Shown: positions 5,443 through 12,884, numbered from the stretch's first letter. The stretch: DNA of 16,710 nt from UBA4729 sp038231175 (GCA_038231175.1 JBBRLU010000023.1:1-16710), one strand, 5' to 3'. Program-made: numbers and translations. The notes: generated by a model not told the origin, from the letters alone.

Positions 5443-5882
5443 TTGATCTGCTCCATTTCGTCATCTAATTCCTGATTTATCCGTACGTCTACTATCATGG
5501 CGTTGTTCCTGAGGAAGCGACGACCGATTAGTATTACCCGTTTCATGTCCGAGCGATCTGATAGACCTATGGCAATTGGGTATTGTACACCTTTTACTGT
5601 TATCTCTGTCTGTATGATATAACGTTTTACTCTATGACCGGTAGCGCTACGGATGTACTTCTGTATAAATTGATCTGTCTCAGTCGTCAAAGCCGGGTCA
5701 CCGAGCGGTGTGAACTTCAAGATTCTCTTCCGAGTCAGGCCGCGGCGGACGACGATGATGCCAGTACAATGTAGCGCACCGGAAAAGGCGCCGGTATCGA
5801 CTTTAGCCAGCGCCTGTATGACGCCCAGCTTTTCAAGCGACACCGTTTCTAATATCCCTAAGGCGATGGTGGGGTTGCTCAT
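5439..5882 (-). CDS. rimB: RimB-like retropepsin-type protease (PF05618 'ATP-dependent zinc protease' family)
   Basis: The 147-residue protein carries KVDTGAFSGALHC (residues 27-39), matching the family motif around the aspartic-protease DTGA. A second hallmark region follows at VQYPIAIGLSDRSDMKRVILIGRRFL. The family was named for zinc proteases but has a retropepsin-like fold with one Asp per subunit, so it should act as a dimer. The usual DTGA(R/K)TSALH is changed to DTGAFSGALH, replacing the basic residue with Phe. It is commonly found beside rimK, as here, and may trim glutamate tags or process the ligase target. It is coupled at both ends by 4-bp ATGA overlaps, with the ATP-grasp gene upstream and rimK downstream. 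The symbol rests on this context. Confidence 0.85.
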   Translation of the reverse strand: MSNPTIALGILETVSLEKLGVIQALAKVDTGAFSGALHCTGIIVVRRGLTRKRILKFTPLGDPALTTETDQFIQKYIRSATGHRVKRYIIQTEITVKGVQYPIAIGLSDRSDMKRVILIGRRFLRNNAMIVDVRINQELDDEMEQIK

Positions 5883-6862
5883 GCCAGACCAGCGTTAATC
5901 CGCGAATCAATCAAGGGTATCAGGTCGCTCAGTATGTCGTAGTGTCGACCATCACGGCAGCGGTACAGGAGGTTTAGGACCGGCGACATATTATATTCTA
6001 TGAAAGCATAGTCGTTATTGTTGAGCGCCGAGGAATAGTCCTTGATAAAGATATCGACAGCCACGAAACCTGTGCCCAATGCACCGGCTAGTTTTTCGGC
6101 TACCGCGATGTATGACGGATGGACCTGGTCGCGGACATCATACATGGAGGCCCCGCGCGCGATCATCGTTCCTCGACCCAATTCGACCATCTCTCCTGCA
6201 GCCGGTAGCGCCTGTAGGTCCAGCTTGCTACTGTCTAGTATCTTGTCTGTCAATACCGGATAAGGCACTTCCGAGTGCCTGCGAAGGTTATTCTCGGCCA
6301 CGATCAGCTGGCCAAGCGTGCTCACACCATCACCGGTAACCCGCGGCGTCTGACGCAGTAAAGCGGCTCTGACCTTATTTCCAACCACGATAAAGCGTAC
6401 TTCCTCTCCTGACAGCTGCTTCTGGACTAACACCAGGTCGGAAAAGGCGCCGGCGTCTTTGATAGCCTGAGCTAACATTACCGGATCGCTGATGTTGAGG
6501 GTCAAGCCACGCGACAAGGAGGCCGAGTTAGGTTTGACGATCAGCGGCGAATGCTGCAGTAGTTCGGCATAAAGTGAACTGTTATCAACTTGACTATCGA
6601 GGGTGGCGGTAAACGGTACCTGGGCACCGATGCGTGTCGCTAAGGCGTAGGCCAGATTCTTAAAGGTACTGACGCGTTTAGCGGTAAGGGTCATGAACGG
6701 ATAAGCGATACGAGAACTTTCGGTCAACCATATCTGCCCTGAAGGCGCCGTAAACTGCGTAAAATTAGTTGTACCCAGCATGAACGAGTCGTGAGCGTAG
6801 CCCAGCTTAGCCAAGCCGTTTTTAAGCAATCCGATAGTAGGAGTTTGGGCGTTATCGTTCAT
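5879..6862 (-). CDS. ATP-grasp ligase, cyanophycin-synthetase/GshF-like
   Basis: The 327-residue protein has ATP-grasp landmarks. IVKPNSASLSRGLTLNI (108-124) supplies the lysine and the glycine-rich loop, as in cyanophycin synthetase and GshF. GEEVRFIVVGNKVRAALLR (152-170) follows, then RVTGDGVSTLGQLI (174-187), a block typical of that same subgroup. VAVDIFIKD and FIEYNMSPVLNLLY supply the acidic and Asn metal ligands near the end. Such enzymes join an amino acid or peptide carboxylate, activated as acyl phosphate, to an amine. It lacks the Mur-ligase half of cyanophycin synthetase and the glutamate-cysteine ligase half of GshF. It is the first gene of an operon with rimB and rimK, so it probably makes or extends the same product or tag. 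Acceptor and donor cannot be read from the sequence. Confidence 0.85.
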   Translation of the reverse strand: MNDNAQTPTIGLLKNGLAKLGYAHDSFMLGTTNFTQFTAPSGQIWLTESSRIAYPFMTLTAKRVSTFKNLAYALATRIGAQVPFTATLDSQVDNSSLYAELLQHSPLIVKPNSASLSRGLTLNISDPVMLAQAIKDAGAFSDLVLVQKQLSGEEVRFIVVGNKVRAALLRQTPRVTGDGVSTLGQLIVAENNLRRHSEVPYPVLTDKILDSSKLDLQALPAAGEMVELGRGTMIARGASMYDVRDQVHPSYIAVAEKLAGALGTGFVAVDIFIKDYSSALNNNDYAFIEYNMSPVLNLLYRCRDGRHYDILSDLIPLIDSRINAGLA

Positions 6863-6888
6863 AAAATAAATCGGTTCTTTAGATTCCT

Positions 6889-6917
6889 ATTATAGCATAA
6901 ACTCAAGGAGTTAACAA
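6889..6917 (-). promoter_or_regulatory. Promoter of ATP-grasp-rimB-rimK operon
   Basis: Minus strand: -35 TTGTTA (6912-6917, 4/6), 17-bp spacer ending in TGC, -10 TATAAT (6889-6894, perfect), giving an extended consensus -10. It ends 26 nt before the ATG at 6862, so the leader is about 20 nt. No clear Shine-Dalgarno is present. Confidence 0.7.
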
Positions 6918-6950
6918 TAAGCTGCCCGTAATTTCTTAACCTACCTGTAT

Positions 6951-6956
6951 TATAAC
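6951..6956 (+). promoter_or_regulatory. Leaderless -10 element of the divergent ATP-grasp gene
   Basis: TATAAC (5/6 match) is followed by exactly 6 nt and ATG at 6963. No good -35 is seen at the usual distance. It lies about 35 bp from the start of the opposing promoter. Confidence 0.5.
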
Positions 6957-6962
6957 TTATAG

Positions 6963-8189
6963 ATGATTTGGATCACTGGCAAAATTCACACTAGCTTCGC
7001 TGATTATCTTGCAGCTAAGGCTATTCCGTACGGTCTTATAGTCGACACTCGAGTCCGCTCGATCCCCGAGTCCGCGGCCCAGGTCGCTCAGCTCAATTTA
7101 GATAATTACGCCCTACTTTGTCAGCAGCTTTTACAGCTACCGATCCCCGATGTTTCGGCCGTGATGGTGGCCGGGTACGAGAACTACATCGTGCCGGCGG
7201 CCTACATTACCCAGGCTTATGGCATTCCCGGCCTGACGGTCACGGCCGCCCAGGCGGCTACCGACAAGACGCTGATGCGCCAGGCGTTCCAAAATTACGA
7301 CCCGGACATCACGCCCAACTTTGCTGAAGTAGCCGACTGGTCGGCCGTCGAATCGTTCATGAGCTCCCACCAGTTCCCCGTCATGCTCAAACCGGCCAGC
7401 CTGATGAAGAGCTTACTGATTTCTAAAAACTCAGACTGGGCAGCGTTACGTCAGAATTTTGCAGCCTTGGCTGACGGCATTCAACAAGCCTACCAGCAAC
7501 AGGCGGTCAGTCAGACCCCGAAAATGCTCATCGAGGAATTCTTAGAAGGCTCCATGCACACCGTCGCCGGTTTTGTCGATGCTGCTGGTGAAGCAGCCTT
7601 GTTACCCCAGATCGCCGACTGCCTCAGAGCCAGTGACATCGGCGTCGACGACTCGTATATCTTTAGTCGTCACCTACCTTCGCAGCTCTCGCCGGCCGAT
7701 CATGACGCCGTCCTGCAGGTGGCCGCCAAAGGCATCAAGGCCCTTGGCCTGACCAGCTGTCCGGTACACGTCGAGGTCATTTTGACCGCTACCGGACCGA
7801 AGCTGATAGAAATCGGCGCCCGCAACGGCGGCTACCGACCGCTGATGTACGCTGCCGCTTACGGCATTGATATGTACCAAGGAGTTCTAGACACTGCTTA
7901 TGGCCGGCCGATACGCCTAGCCAGCAACAAGGCAGCCCCGGTGATCGTGCTGGAGCTGTTCCCTGCTATCGAAGGAACGTTCAAGGAGCTGCTGAACGAA
8001 GCTGCCATAGCTAGGCTGCCTACGGTCTCGAAGCTGACCGTCCGATCTAAACCGGGGGGCTTAGTCGGCACCGCCCGGCGGGGCTTCAAGGCGTCGGTAA
8101 TCATCATTCTTAGCGGCCATGATGCCGACCAGATCGCCGCCGACTACGCGCTTATTCGTGACACCGCACTAGTTATTGTCGGTATCTAG
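6963..8189 (+). CDS. ATP-grasp carboxylate-amine ligase, CarB/BacD-like
   Basis: The 408-residue protein has the three-part ATP-grasp layout of the carbamoyl-phosphate-synthase-like ligases. An N-terminal nucleotide-like fold covers about residues 1-95. The helix DKTLMRQAF (101-109) leads into the ATP-binding core. FPVMLKPASLMKS (138-150) carries the ATP lysine, and MLIEEFLEGSMHTVAGFV (188-205) the next strand. HVEVILTATGPKLIEIGARNGG (269-290) provides the metal-binding E and N. A C-terminal lid domain covers about 310-408. This subgroup includes L-amino-acid (dipeptide) ligases and carnosine synthase, with widely varying substrates. It is not closely similar to either ATP-grasp protein on the other strand. 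The start is supported by a -10 element 6 nt upstream. Its divergent position beside the ATP-grasp/rimB/rimK operon suggests a shared pathway, but this is only context. Confidence 0.85.
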   Translation: MIWITGKIHTSFADYLAAKAIPYGLIVDTRVRSIPESAAQVAQLNLDNYALLCQQLLQLPIPDVSAVMVAGYENYIVPAAYITQAYGIPGLTVTAAQAATDKTLMRQAFQNYDPDITPNFAEVADWSAVESFMSSHQFPVMLKPASLMKSLLISKNSDWAALRQNFAALADGIQQAYQQQAVSQTPKMLIEEFLEGSMHTVAGFVDAAGEAALLPQIADCLRASDIGVDDSYIFSRHLPSQLSPADHDAVLQVAAKGIKALGLTSCPVHVEVILTATGPKLIEIGARNGGYRPLMYAAAYGIDMYQGVLDTAYGRPIRLASNKAAPVIVLELFPAIEGTFKELLNEAAIARLPTVSKLTVRSKPGGLVGTARRGFKASVIIILSGHDADQIAADYALIRDTALVIVGI

Positions 8190-8198
8190 TTCAGAAGT

Positions 8199-8315
8199 CT
8201 AGTGTACGGCGCGGACCACGCGACTGTAGACAATATAAATTACAAAGACCACGATGGCCAAAATCGATAGCATCATCGGTATAAAACCATTTTGATCATT
8301 TTTAAGCTTATGCAT
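8199..8315 (-). CDS. 38-residue single-pass membrane peptide
   Basis: A short reading frame runs from ATG at 8315 to TAG at 8199. It encodes a polar N-terminus (MHKLKNDQNGFIP), one hydrophobic helix (residues 14-30, MMLSILAIVVFVIYIVY) and a basic tail (SRVVRAVH). This polar-helix-basic organisation is a typical small membrane protein, and a random frame would rarely produce it. A perfect TATAAT on the minus strand (8326-8331) ends 10 nt before the ATG. The frame fills most of the gap between two genes on the other strand. Function is unknown. I have a faint impression that similar NGFIP-hydrophobic peptides occur in Saccharibacteria, which a search could test. Confidence 0.6.
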   Translation of the reverse strand: MHKLKNDQNGFIPMMLSILAIVVFVIYIVYSRVVRAVH

Positions 8316-8325
8316 GTTAAAATTC

Positions 8326-8333
8326 ATTATAGT
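8326..8333. promoter_or_regulatory. Overlapping divergent -10 elements (GGDEF gene and small membrane peptide)
   Basis: On the plus strand TATAGT (8328-8333) ends 26 nt before the GGDEF ATG at 8360. The intervening leader is A-rich (poly-A interrupted by C) without a Shine-Dalgarno. On the minus strand TATAAT (8326-8331) serves the 38-residue peptide. The two hexamers share four base pairs, so the polymerase can probably use only one direction at a time. Neither has a convincing -35. Confidence 0.5.
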
Positions 8334-8359
8334 TACTTTAATCAAAAACAAAACAAAAA

Positions 8360-9088
8360 ATGTCAGAAACCACTCCCCGGCCGTCAGACTCTAACCAGCA
8401 TGCTCCCAGCCAGCCATGGGCAGACCCTACAACAACAGAGCAAATGGTTTACGATACTGGTTATAGACTCGCTCGCTCGATGGTCGAGAAGATTGGTTTG
8501 AGCGATGTCAATAAGCGTCTGGAAGAAGAAAATGGAAAGCTCAGCAAACTCGCCCTAGAAAACGCCGTTACCGGTCTGCCAAACAGAGCAGCTTTTATGC
8601 AAGATTTTGAGCAACGCGTCGCTGGCGGGGAAGAACTTGCCATCGCCTTCATGGATATTGACCATTTAAAAACAGTAAACGATAACTATGGGCATAAAAC
8701 CGGTGATGACGTCCTACGTGGGGTGGGCAAAGTTTCCAGCGAAGTAATTAATGGAGCCGGCGGCCAGCTCAAAGCCCAGGTGCGCGAGGGTGACACTGTG
8801 TACCACCTTAGTGGCGATGAATACGCCTTTATTTTTGGCGCCGAGCAGCGCAGTGGCGAAAAACTTAGTACGGACGAAAGACTGGAAGCAATCCGAACAC
8901 ACTTAGTCGAAACCGTAGACCAATACGCGCGACTCTGCTTACCACCAGAGTGGAACGTTGGTGCGTCCGTTGGCATTGTGGTCCATCGGCCAGGAGACAG
9001 CTTAAAAGATACTTTGGCCGCTGCCGATGCCGAAATGTATCGTTACAAAGCTGAAAGGCATGCAGCTACTGGCACTACTCCCCGTTAG
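8360..9088 (+). CDS. Soluble GGDEF-domain protein (predicted diguanylate cyclase)
   Basis: The 242-residue protein has a polar N-terminus, a short helical or coiled-coil segment (about 46-68, SDVNKRLEEENGKLSKLALENAV) and one GGDEF domain. The domain opens with TGLPNRAAF (71-79), contains FMDIDHLKTVNDNYGHKTGDDVL (97-119) with the metal-binding Asp residues, and has the signature SGDEY at 151-155 in place of GGDEF. Serine at the first position occurs in some active cyclases. An RxxD (REGD, 142-145) sits five residues before the signature, the position of the inhibitory I-site. No membrane helix or sensory domain is attached. Expected activity is cyclic-di-GMP synthesis, though the Y for F change leaves some doubt. 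The stop codon overlaps the dnaJ stop on the other strand by 4 bp. Confidence 0.9.
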   Translation: MSETTPRPSDSNQHAPSQPWADPTTTEQMVYDTGYRLARSMVEKIGLSDVNKRLEEENGKLSKLALENAVTGLPNRAAFMQDFEQRVAGGEELAIAFMDIDHLKTVNDNYGHKTGDDVLRGVGKVSSEVINGAGGQLKAQVREGDTVYHLSGDEYAFIFGAEQRSGEKLSTDERLEAIRTHLVETVDQYARLCLPPEWNVGASVGIVVHRPGDSLKDTLAAADAEMYRYKAERHAATGTTPR

Positions 9089-10185
9089 GACCAGAACGGT
9101 TTCTTGCCGCTAGCGGCGGCGTACTCCTGTAGTAATTCCTGCTGTTGTTTGCTGAGCTTGGTTGGCGTATCGACGATAATGGCCACGATCTGGGCGCCGC
9201 GGGTTGAGCCTTTCAGGTGCGGCACGCCGTGATTACTCAGTTTAAAGTCACTGCCGCTTTGGGTGCCGGCTGGGACTTTCATTCGGACAGCACCGTCGAC
9301 CGTGGCGACCTCGATCTCGGCACCGAGTGCGGCCTCGACCATACTGACGTGTTCGCTACTCAGGATTAAGTCGCCTTCACGGGTAAATTGCTTGTGCGGT
9401 TTGACGCGAATATTGACGTAAAGGTCGCCCTTGGGGCCGTTGGCGATGGCTTCGCCGTGTTCGCGCAACCTGATCGTCGCGCCGTCGTCGATACCGGCTG
9501 GAATCTTCAGGGCGATGTCCTGCTGTTTAACTTTGGTACCCTTACCGTGGCAGACGCTACAGATTTTTTCTGGAACCTTGCCGCGGCCCTTACAGGTAGG
9601 ACAGATTGCCGCTTGCTGGATATTACCGAATATAGTGCGCGACACGGTTACGACCTGCCCCGAGCCTTTACAAGTAGCACAGGTTTTTAGTTCGTGACCC
9701 GGCTCGACGGTGCTGCCCTGGCAGTGTTCACAGCTATCTTCCAGGTGGAGGCTCAGTTTAGATTCGGTGCCAAAAATTGCTTCCTCGAAGCTGATCTCGA
9801 TGCGGGCTTCCATATCACGGCCACGGGCTTGGCGCTGTTGACCACCGCCGCCTTGGCCGCCACCAAAGAAACTGCTGAAGATATCACCGAGACCGAGGTC
9901 ACCAAAGTCGAAATTAACGTTCTGACCTTGGCTACCAAAACCTTCAAAGCCACCGCCGCCACCACCGTTACCGCCGACGCCGGCGTGGCCGAACTGATCA
10001 TAGCGCTGTTTTTTAGAGGGGTCTTTTAAGACTTCATAGGCTTCATTCAGTTCTTTGAACTTAGCTTCGTCGCCACCACGATCGGGGTGATGTTCGATAG
10101 CCGCCTTGCGAAAAGCCTTCTTAACCTCGTCGGCACTGGCGCTTTTAGCGACGCCTAAGACTTCATAATAATCGCGTTTAGCCAT
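9085..10185 (-). CDS. dnaJ: Chaperone DnaJ (Hsp40, type I)
   Basis: From the ATG at 10185 the protein has 366 residues and the full type I order. A J domain (1-68) carries the HPD motif at 33-35. A Gly/Phe-rich linker covers about 68-122. The zinc-binding region (152-218) has four CxxC motifs: CEHCQGS, CATCKGSG, CPTCKGRG and CSVCHGKG. A C-terminal substrate-binding and dimerisation region follows. DnaJ delivers unfolded clients to DnaK and stimulates its ATPase. The frame is open 42 nt further upstream, but ATG 10185 starts the canonical MAKRDYYEVLGV sequence and has AGGAG 7 nt before it. The first zinc motif ends in Ser-Thr where Gly-x-Gly is usual, a mild deviation. It follows the NYN gene by 13 nt at the end of the dnaK transcript. 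Confidence 0.98.
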   Translation of the reverse strand: MAKRDYYEVLGVAKSASADEVKKAFRKAAIEHHPDRGGDEAKFKELNEAYEVLKDPSKKQRYDQFGHAGVGGNGGGGGGFEGFGSQGQNVNFDFGDLGLGDIFSSFFGGGQGGGGQQRQARGRDMEARIEISFEEAIFGTESKLSLHLEDSCEHCQGSTVEPGHELKTCATCKGSGQVVTVSRTIFGNIQQAAICPTCKGRGKVPEKICSVCHGKGTKVKQQDIALKIPAGIDDGATIRLREHGEAIANGPKGDLYVNIRVKPHKQFTREGDLILSSEHVSMVEAALGAEIEVATVDGAVRMKVPAGTQSGSDFKLSNHGVPHLKGSTRGAQIVAIIVDTPTKLSKQQQELLQEYAAASGKKPFWS

Positions 10186-10192
10186 GGTTGTT

Positions 10193-10197
10193 CTCCT
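10193..10197 (-). promoter_or_regulatory. Shine-Dalgarno that decides the dnaJ start
   Basis: Minus-strand AGGAG lies 7 nt before ATG 10185 and partly follows the NYN stop codon (10199-10201). It rules in the conserved DnaJ start and rules out the longer frame from 10227. Confidence 0.85.
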
Positions 10198-10198
10198 A

Positions 10199-10807
10199 TT
10201 ATCCGTTCTGACTGTTGAAGCAGTCAATAATGTGCTGTCGGGTGTAGGCGATAGTCTCGTCGGCCATGGCGGTTATGGCGTGGTTGAGGTCATCCTCGAA
10301 GTGTAGGTAGATGATCTTGGTGTCGGCGCGCTTGGCGACGTCGAGGGCCGGCAGCATGTCGGTATCGGAACTGGCGACAATGATCTCATCGATTTCTTCC
10401 AGCGTGGCAGCTAGCACGATGTCGGTCGCCAGTCGGACGTCAACGCCTTTTTCCTGCAGCACCAGCGTACTTTTGTGGCAGTACAGGCAGCGGGCGCTGG
10501 TGTGGACCTTCAGATTGCCACCTTCTATGACTTGGACCTGGCGCTTATTTAGACCTTCCGTCCAGTATTGACTCGTCTGTTTGATAGACTCGATGCGCTC
10601 ACGCAGCTCGTCGGGGATATCAAAGGTAGGCAGCTGGACGTGGGAGGTGTAGTAGTTGATCTCTTGCACCGGGCGGCCGACGGCACCGTCGATCAGCGTC
10701 CGAATGTCGAATTCGAACGGCTGCTCGCTGGTACCGATCAGGCCGGCGTCTAGCAGGACATCAACCACGCGGTGTCGAAAATTTTCGCCGTCTATGAAGG
10801 TACGCAT
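10199..10807 (-). CDS. NYN-domain (LabA-like/PIN-fold) predicted RNase
   Basis: The 202-residue protein begins with the NYN signature FIDGENF (4-10, D6). It continues with an alpha/beta body and the block EKGVDVRLATDIVLAA (119-134, D123 and D129), then EIIVASSDTDMLPAL (141-155, D148 and D150). These acidic residues line the metal site of NYN/PIN-fold nucleases, which usually cleave RNA. A CLYCHK pair of cysteines (107-112) could bind zinc or be incidental. The gene lies 17 nt after dnaK and 13 nt before dnaJ, on the same strand, so it is almost certainly co-transcribed with the heat-shock chaperones. That placement suggests a role in RNA turnover or ribosome quality control under stress, which is inference. 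The Shine-Dalgarno is weak. Confidence 0.88.
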   Translation of the reverse strand: MRTFIDGENFRHRVVDVLLDAGLIGTSEQPFEFDIRTLIDGAVGRPVQEINYYTSHVQLPTFDIPDELRERIESIKQTSQYWTEGLNKRQVQVIEGGNLKVHTSARCLYCHKSTLVLQEKGVDVRLATDIVLAATLEEIDEIIVASSDTDMLPALDVAKRADTKIIYLHFEDDLNHAITAMADETIAYTRQHIIDCFNSQNG

Positions 10808-10824
10808 GGAGAGTGACCGCCGGC

Positions 10825-12750
10825 TTACTTGGATTCTTTAGGGTCAGTGTCGGCTTTGGTTTCGTCGACGACTTCGCCTTCGACCGGTTGGTCGGCCTTG
10901 GTTTCGCCTTCAGCGGCTGGTTCGGCAGCGTCGGCGGCTTGGCTTTCGTACAATTTAGCACCGATCGGCATTATTTTGTCGTTCAGCTCGCTGGCGGCTT
11001 TTTCGAGCTCGTCTTTGCCAGCTTCTTCGTTGGCGACGGCTTTTTTGGCTGCTTCGACGGCTTCGTTGAGCGTCTTCATGTCCTCTTCGGATATCTTATC
11101 CTTGCTGTCCTTGGCCATCTTTTCGGCCTGGTAGACGGTGCTATCGAGCAGATTGCGGGCTTCGACGGCACCTTTCCGGGCCTTGTCTTCGTCGGCGTGG
11201 CTTTCGGCCTCTTTGGCCATCTTATCGACGTCGTCCTTACTTAGGTTACCGGAACCGGAGATAGTGATGCTCTGTTCCTTGCCGGTGCCTTTGTCCTTGG
11301 CGGAGACGTGCAAGATACCGTTGGCGTCGATGTTAAAAGTAACCTCGATCTGCGGTACGCCACGGGGGGCCGATGGGATACCATCAAGCACGAAGCGGCC
11401 CAGGCTCTTGTTACCATCGATCATGTCGCGCTCGCCCTGGCCGACGTGGATCTCGACCTGTGGTTGATTATCAGCAGCGGTCGAAAAGACCTCTGATTTA
11501 CTAGTCGGGATGGTCGAGTTGCGCTCGATCAATTTGGTCATGACGCCGCCCATGGTTTCGATACCGAGGCTCAGCGGCGTGACATCTAGCAGCAGCACGT
11601 CCTTGACGTCACCTTGCAGCACGCCACCTTGGATAGCGGCGCCGATAGCGACGACTTCGTCGGGGTTGACGCCCTTCATCGGCTCCTTACCAAAGATAGC
11701 TTTGACTTTTTCCTGGACGGCTGGCATCCGAGTCATGCCACCGACCAAGACGACGGCGTCAATGTCACTGGCTTTGAGGCCGGCGTCCTTGAGGGCCTTC
11801 TGGCAAGGGTCGGCCGTCTTGGCTATCAGGTCGCCGACCAGGCTCTCCAATTTGGCGCGCGTCAGTTTGTGTTCGAAGTGCTTAGGGCCATCGGCGTCGG
11901 CCGTCAGGAATGGTAGATTGACATTGATTTCTTGGGCGCTGGAAAGTTCGATCTTAGCTTTCTCGGCTTCGTCGCGCAGGCGCTGCATGGCGGCTTTGTC
12001 ACCACTGATGTCGATGCCGTGTTCTTTTTTGAATTCGTCGGCAAAGTAGTTGACGATGACGCGGTCAAAGTCGGCGCCGCCCAGGTGGGTGTCACCGTTG
12101 GTGCTTTTGACTTCGAAGACACCGTCACCAAGCTCCAGGATCGAGACATCGAAGGTACCGCCACCAAGGTCGTAGACGGCAATCTTTTCGTCGGACTTGT
12201 CGGCCTTGTCCAAGCCGTAAGCCAGGGCGGCGGCCGTCGGCTCGTTGATGATGCGCTTGACCTCCAGACCAGCGATCTTACCGGCGTCTTTGGTGGCCTG
12301 GCGCTGGGAATCGTCAAAGTAGGCCGGTACCGTGATGACGGCTTCGGTGACTTTGTCGCCCAGGAAGGCTTCGGCGTCGCTCTTGAGCTTGCCGAGGATC
12401 ATGGCACTGACTTCTTCGGAACTGTACTCTTTGTCGGCCATCTTAACTTTGACGGCGTTGCCGCTTTTAATAATCTCGTAGCCCATGAGCTTGAGGTCGC
12501 GCTGTACTTCTTCGTCGTTAAAGTTGCGACCGATAAGACGTTTGACTTCGTAAATCGTGTTTTTGCTGTTGGTAACCTGTTGGCGACGGGCCACCTGGCC
12601 GACCAAACGCTCACCATTCTTGTTGACGGCCACAACCGACGGCGTCGTACGTGCGCCTTCGCTGTTGGCGATAATTTCCGGCTTACCGGATTGCATGACG
12701 GCCATAGCCGAATTAGTTGTTCCTAAGTCGATACCAATAATCTTTGCCAT
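10825..12750 (-). CDS. dnaK: Chaperone DnaK (Hsp70)
   Basis: The 641-residue protein has the complete Hsp70 order. The ATPase domain (about 1-380) contains IIGIDLGTTNSAMAV at the N-terminus, VYDLGGGTFDVSILEL, and VVLVGGMTRMPAVQEKV. The conserved linker DVLLLDVTPLSLGIETMGG follows, then the peptide-binding domain and a helical lid. The tail is rich in Ala, Glu and Asp (ending TKADTDPKESK). DnaK binds exposed hydrophobic segments in an ATP-driven cycle with DnaJ and GrpE. The gene has its own sigma70-type promoter with a CIRCE operator and an AAGGAA Shine-Dalgarno 6 nt before the ATG (12757-12762), so it can be expressed separately from hrcA-grpE but under the same repressor. Confidence 0.99.
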   Translation of the reverse strand: MAKIIGIDLGTTNSAMAVMQSGKPEIIANSEGARTTPSVVAVNKNGERLVGQVARRQQVTNSKNTIYEVKRLIGRNFNDEEVQRDLKLMGYEIIKSGNAVKVKMADKEYSSEEVSAMILGKLKSDAEAFLGDKVTEAVITVPAYFDDSQRQATKDAGKIAGLEVKRIINEPTAAALAYGLDKADKSDEKIAVYDLGGGTFDVSILELGDGVFEVKSTNGDTHLGGADFDRVIVNYFADEFKKEHGIDISGDKAAMQRLRDEAEKAKIELSSAQEINVNLPFLTADADGPKHFEHKLTRAKLESLVGDLIAKTADPCQKALKDAGLKASDIDAVVLVGGMTRMPAVQEKVKAIFGKEPMKGVNPDEVVAIGAAIQGGVLQGDVKDVLLLDVTPLSLGIETMGGVMTKLIERNSTIPTSKSEVFSTAADNQPQVEIHVGQGERDMIDGNKSLGRFVLDGIPSAPRGVPQIEVTFNIDANGILHVSAKDKGTGKEQSITISGSGNLSKDDVDKMAKEAESHADEDKARKGAVEARNLLDSTVYQAEKMAKDSKDKISEEDMKTLNEAVEAAKKAVANEEAGKDELEKAASELNDKIMPIGAKLYESQAADAAEPAAEGETKADQPVEGEVVDETKADTDPKESK

Positions 12751-12777
12751 AAATAATTCCTTTTGTTAACTACACTA

Positions 12778-12806
12778 ATAGTAGGAAATTAGCACTCACA
12801 TGTCAA
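12778..12806 (-). promoter_or_regulatory. Promoter of dnaK-NYN-dnaJ
   Basis: Minus strand: consensus -35 TTGACA (12801-12806), 17-bp spacer, -10 TACTAT (12778-12783). The leader to ATG 12750 is about 20 nt and contains the AAGGAA Shine-Dalgarno. The -35 lies inside the 9-bp spacer of the CIRCE operator. Confidence 0.85.
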
Positions 12807-12815
12807 GACTGCTAA
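12789..12815. promoter_or_regulatory. CIRCE operator upstream of dnaK
   Basis: TTAGCACTC-N9-GACTGCTAA matches the CIRCE consensus TTAGCACTC-N9-GAGTGCTAA with one mismatch. HrcA bound here would cover the -35 of the dnaK promoter. Confidence 0.92.
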
Positions 12816-12884
12816 TCGTTGTATTTGTTGCTACTCCAAAGGGCTTTAAACGTCTTGCACTGGATAACATCTGAAATAAAGTAC

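Noticed and set aside
9106..9117. Perfect palindrome GCCGCTAGCGGC near the dnaJ/GGDEF junction as a terminator
   Set aside because: It lies within dnaJ codons for an Ala-Ala-Ser-Gly run, and no T tract follows on either strand.
10825..12726. Long plus-strand open frames opposite dnaK, up to 264 codons
   Set aside because: They are mirror frames of a highly biased, conserved gene, with low-complexity composition and no start signals. dnaK on the minus strand explains the bias.
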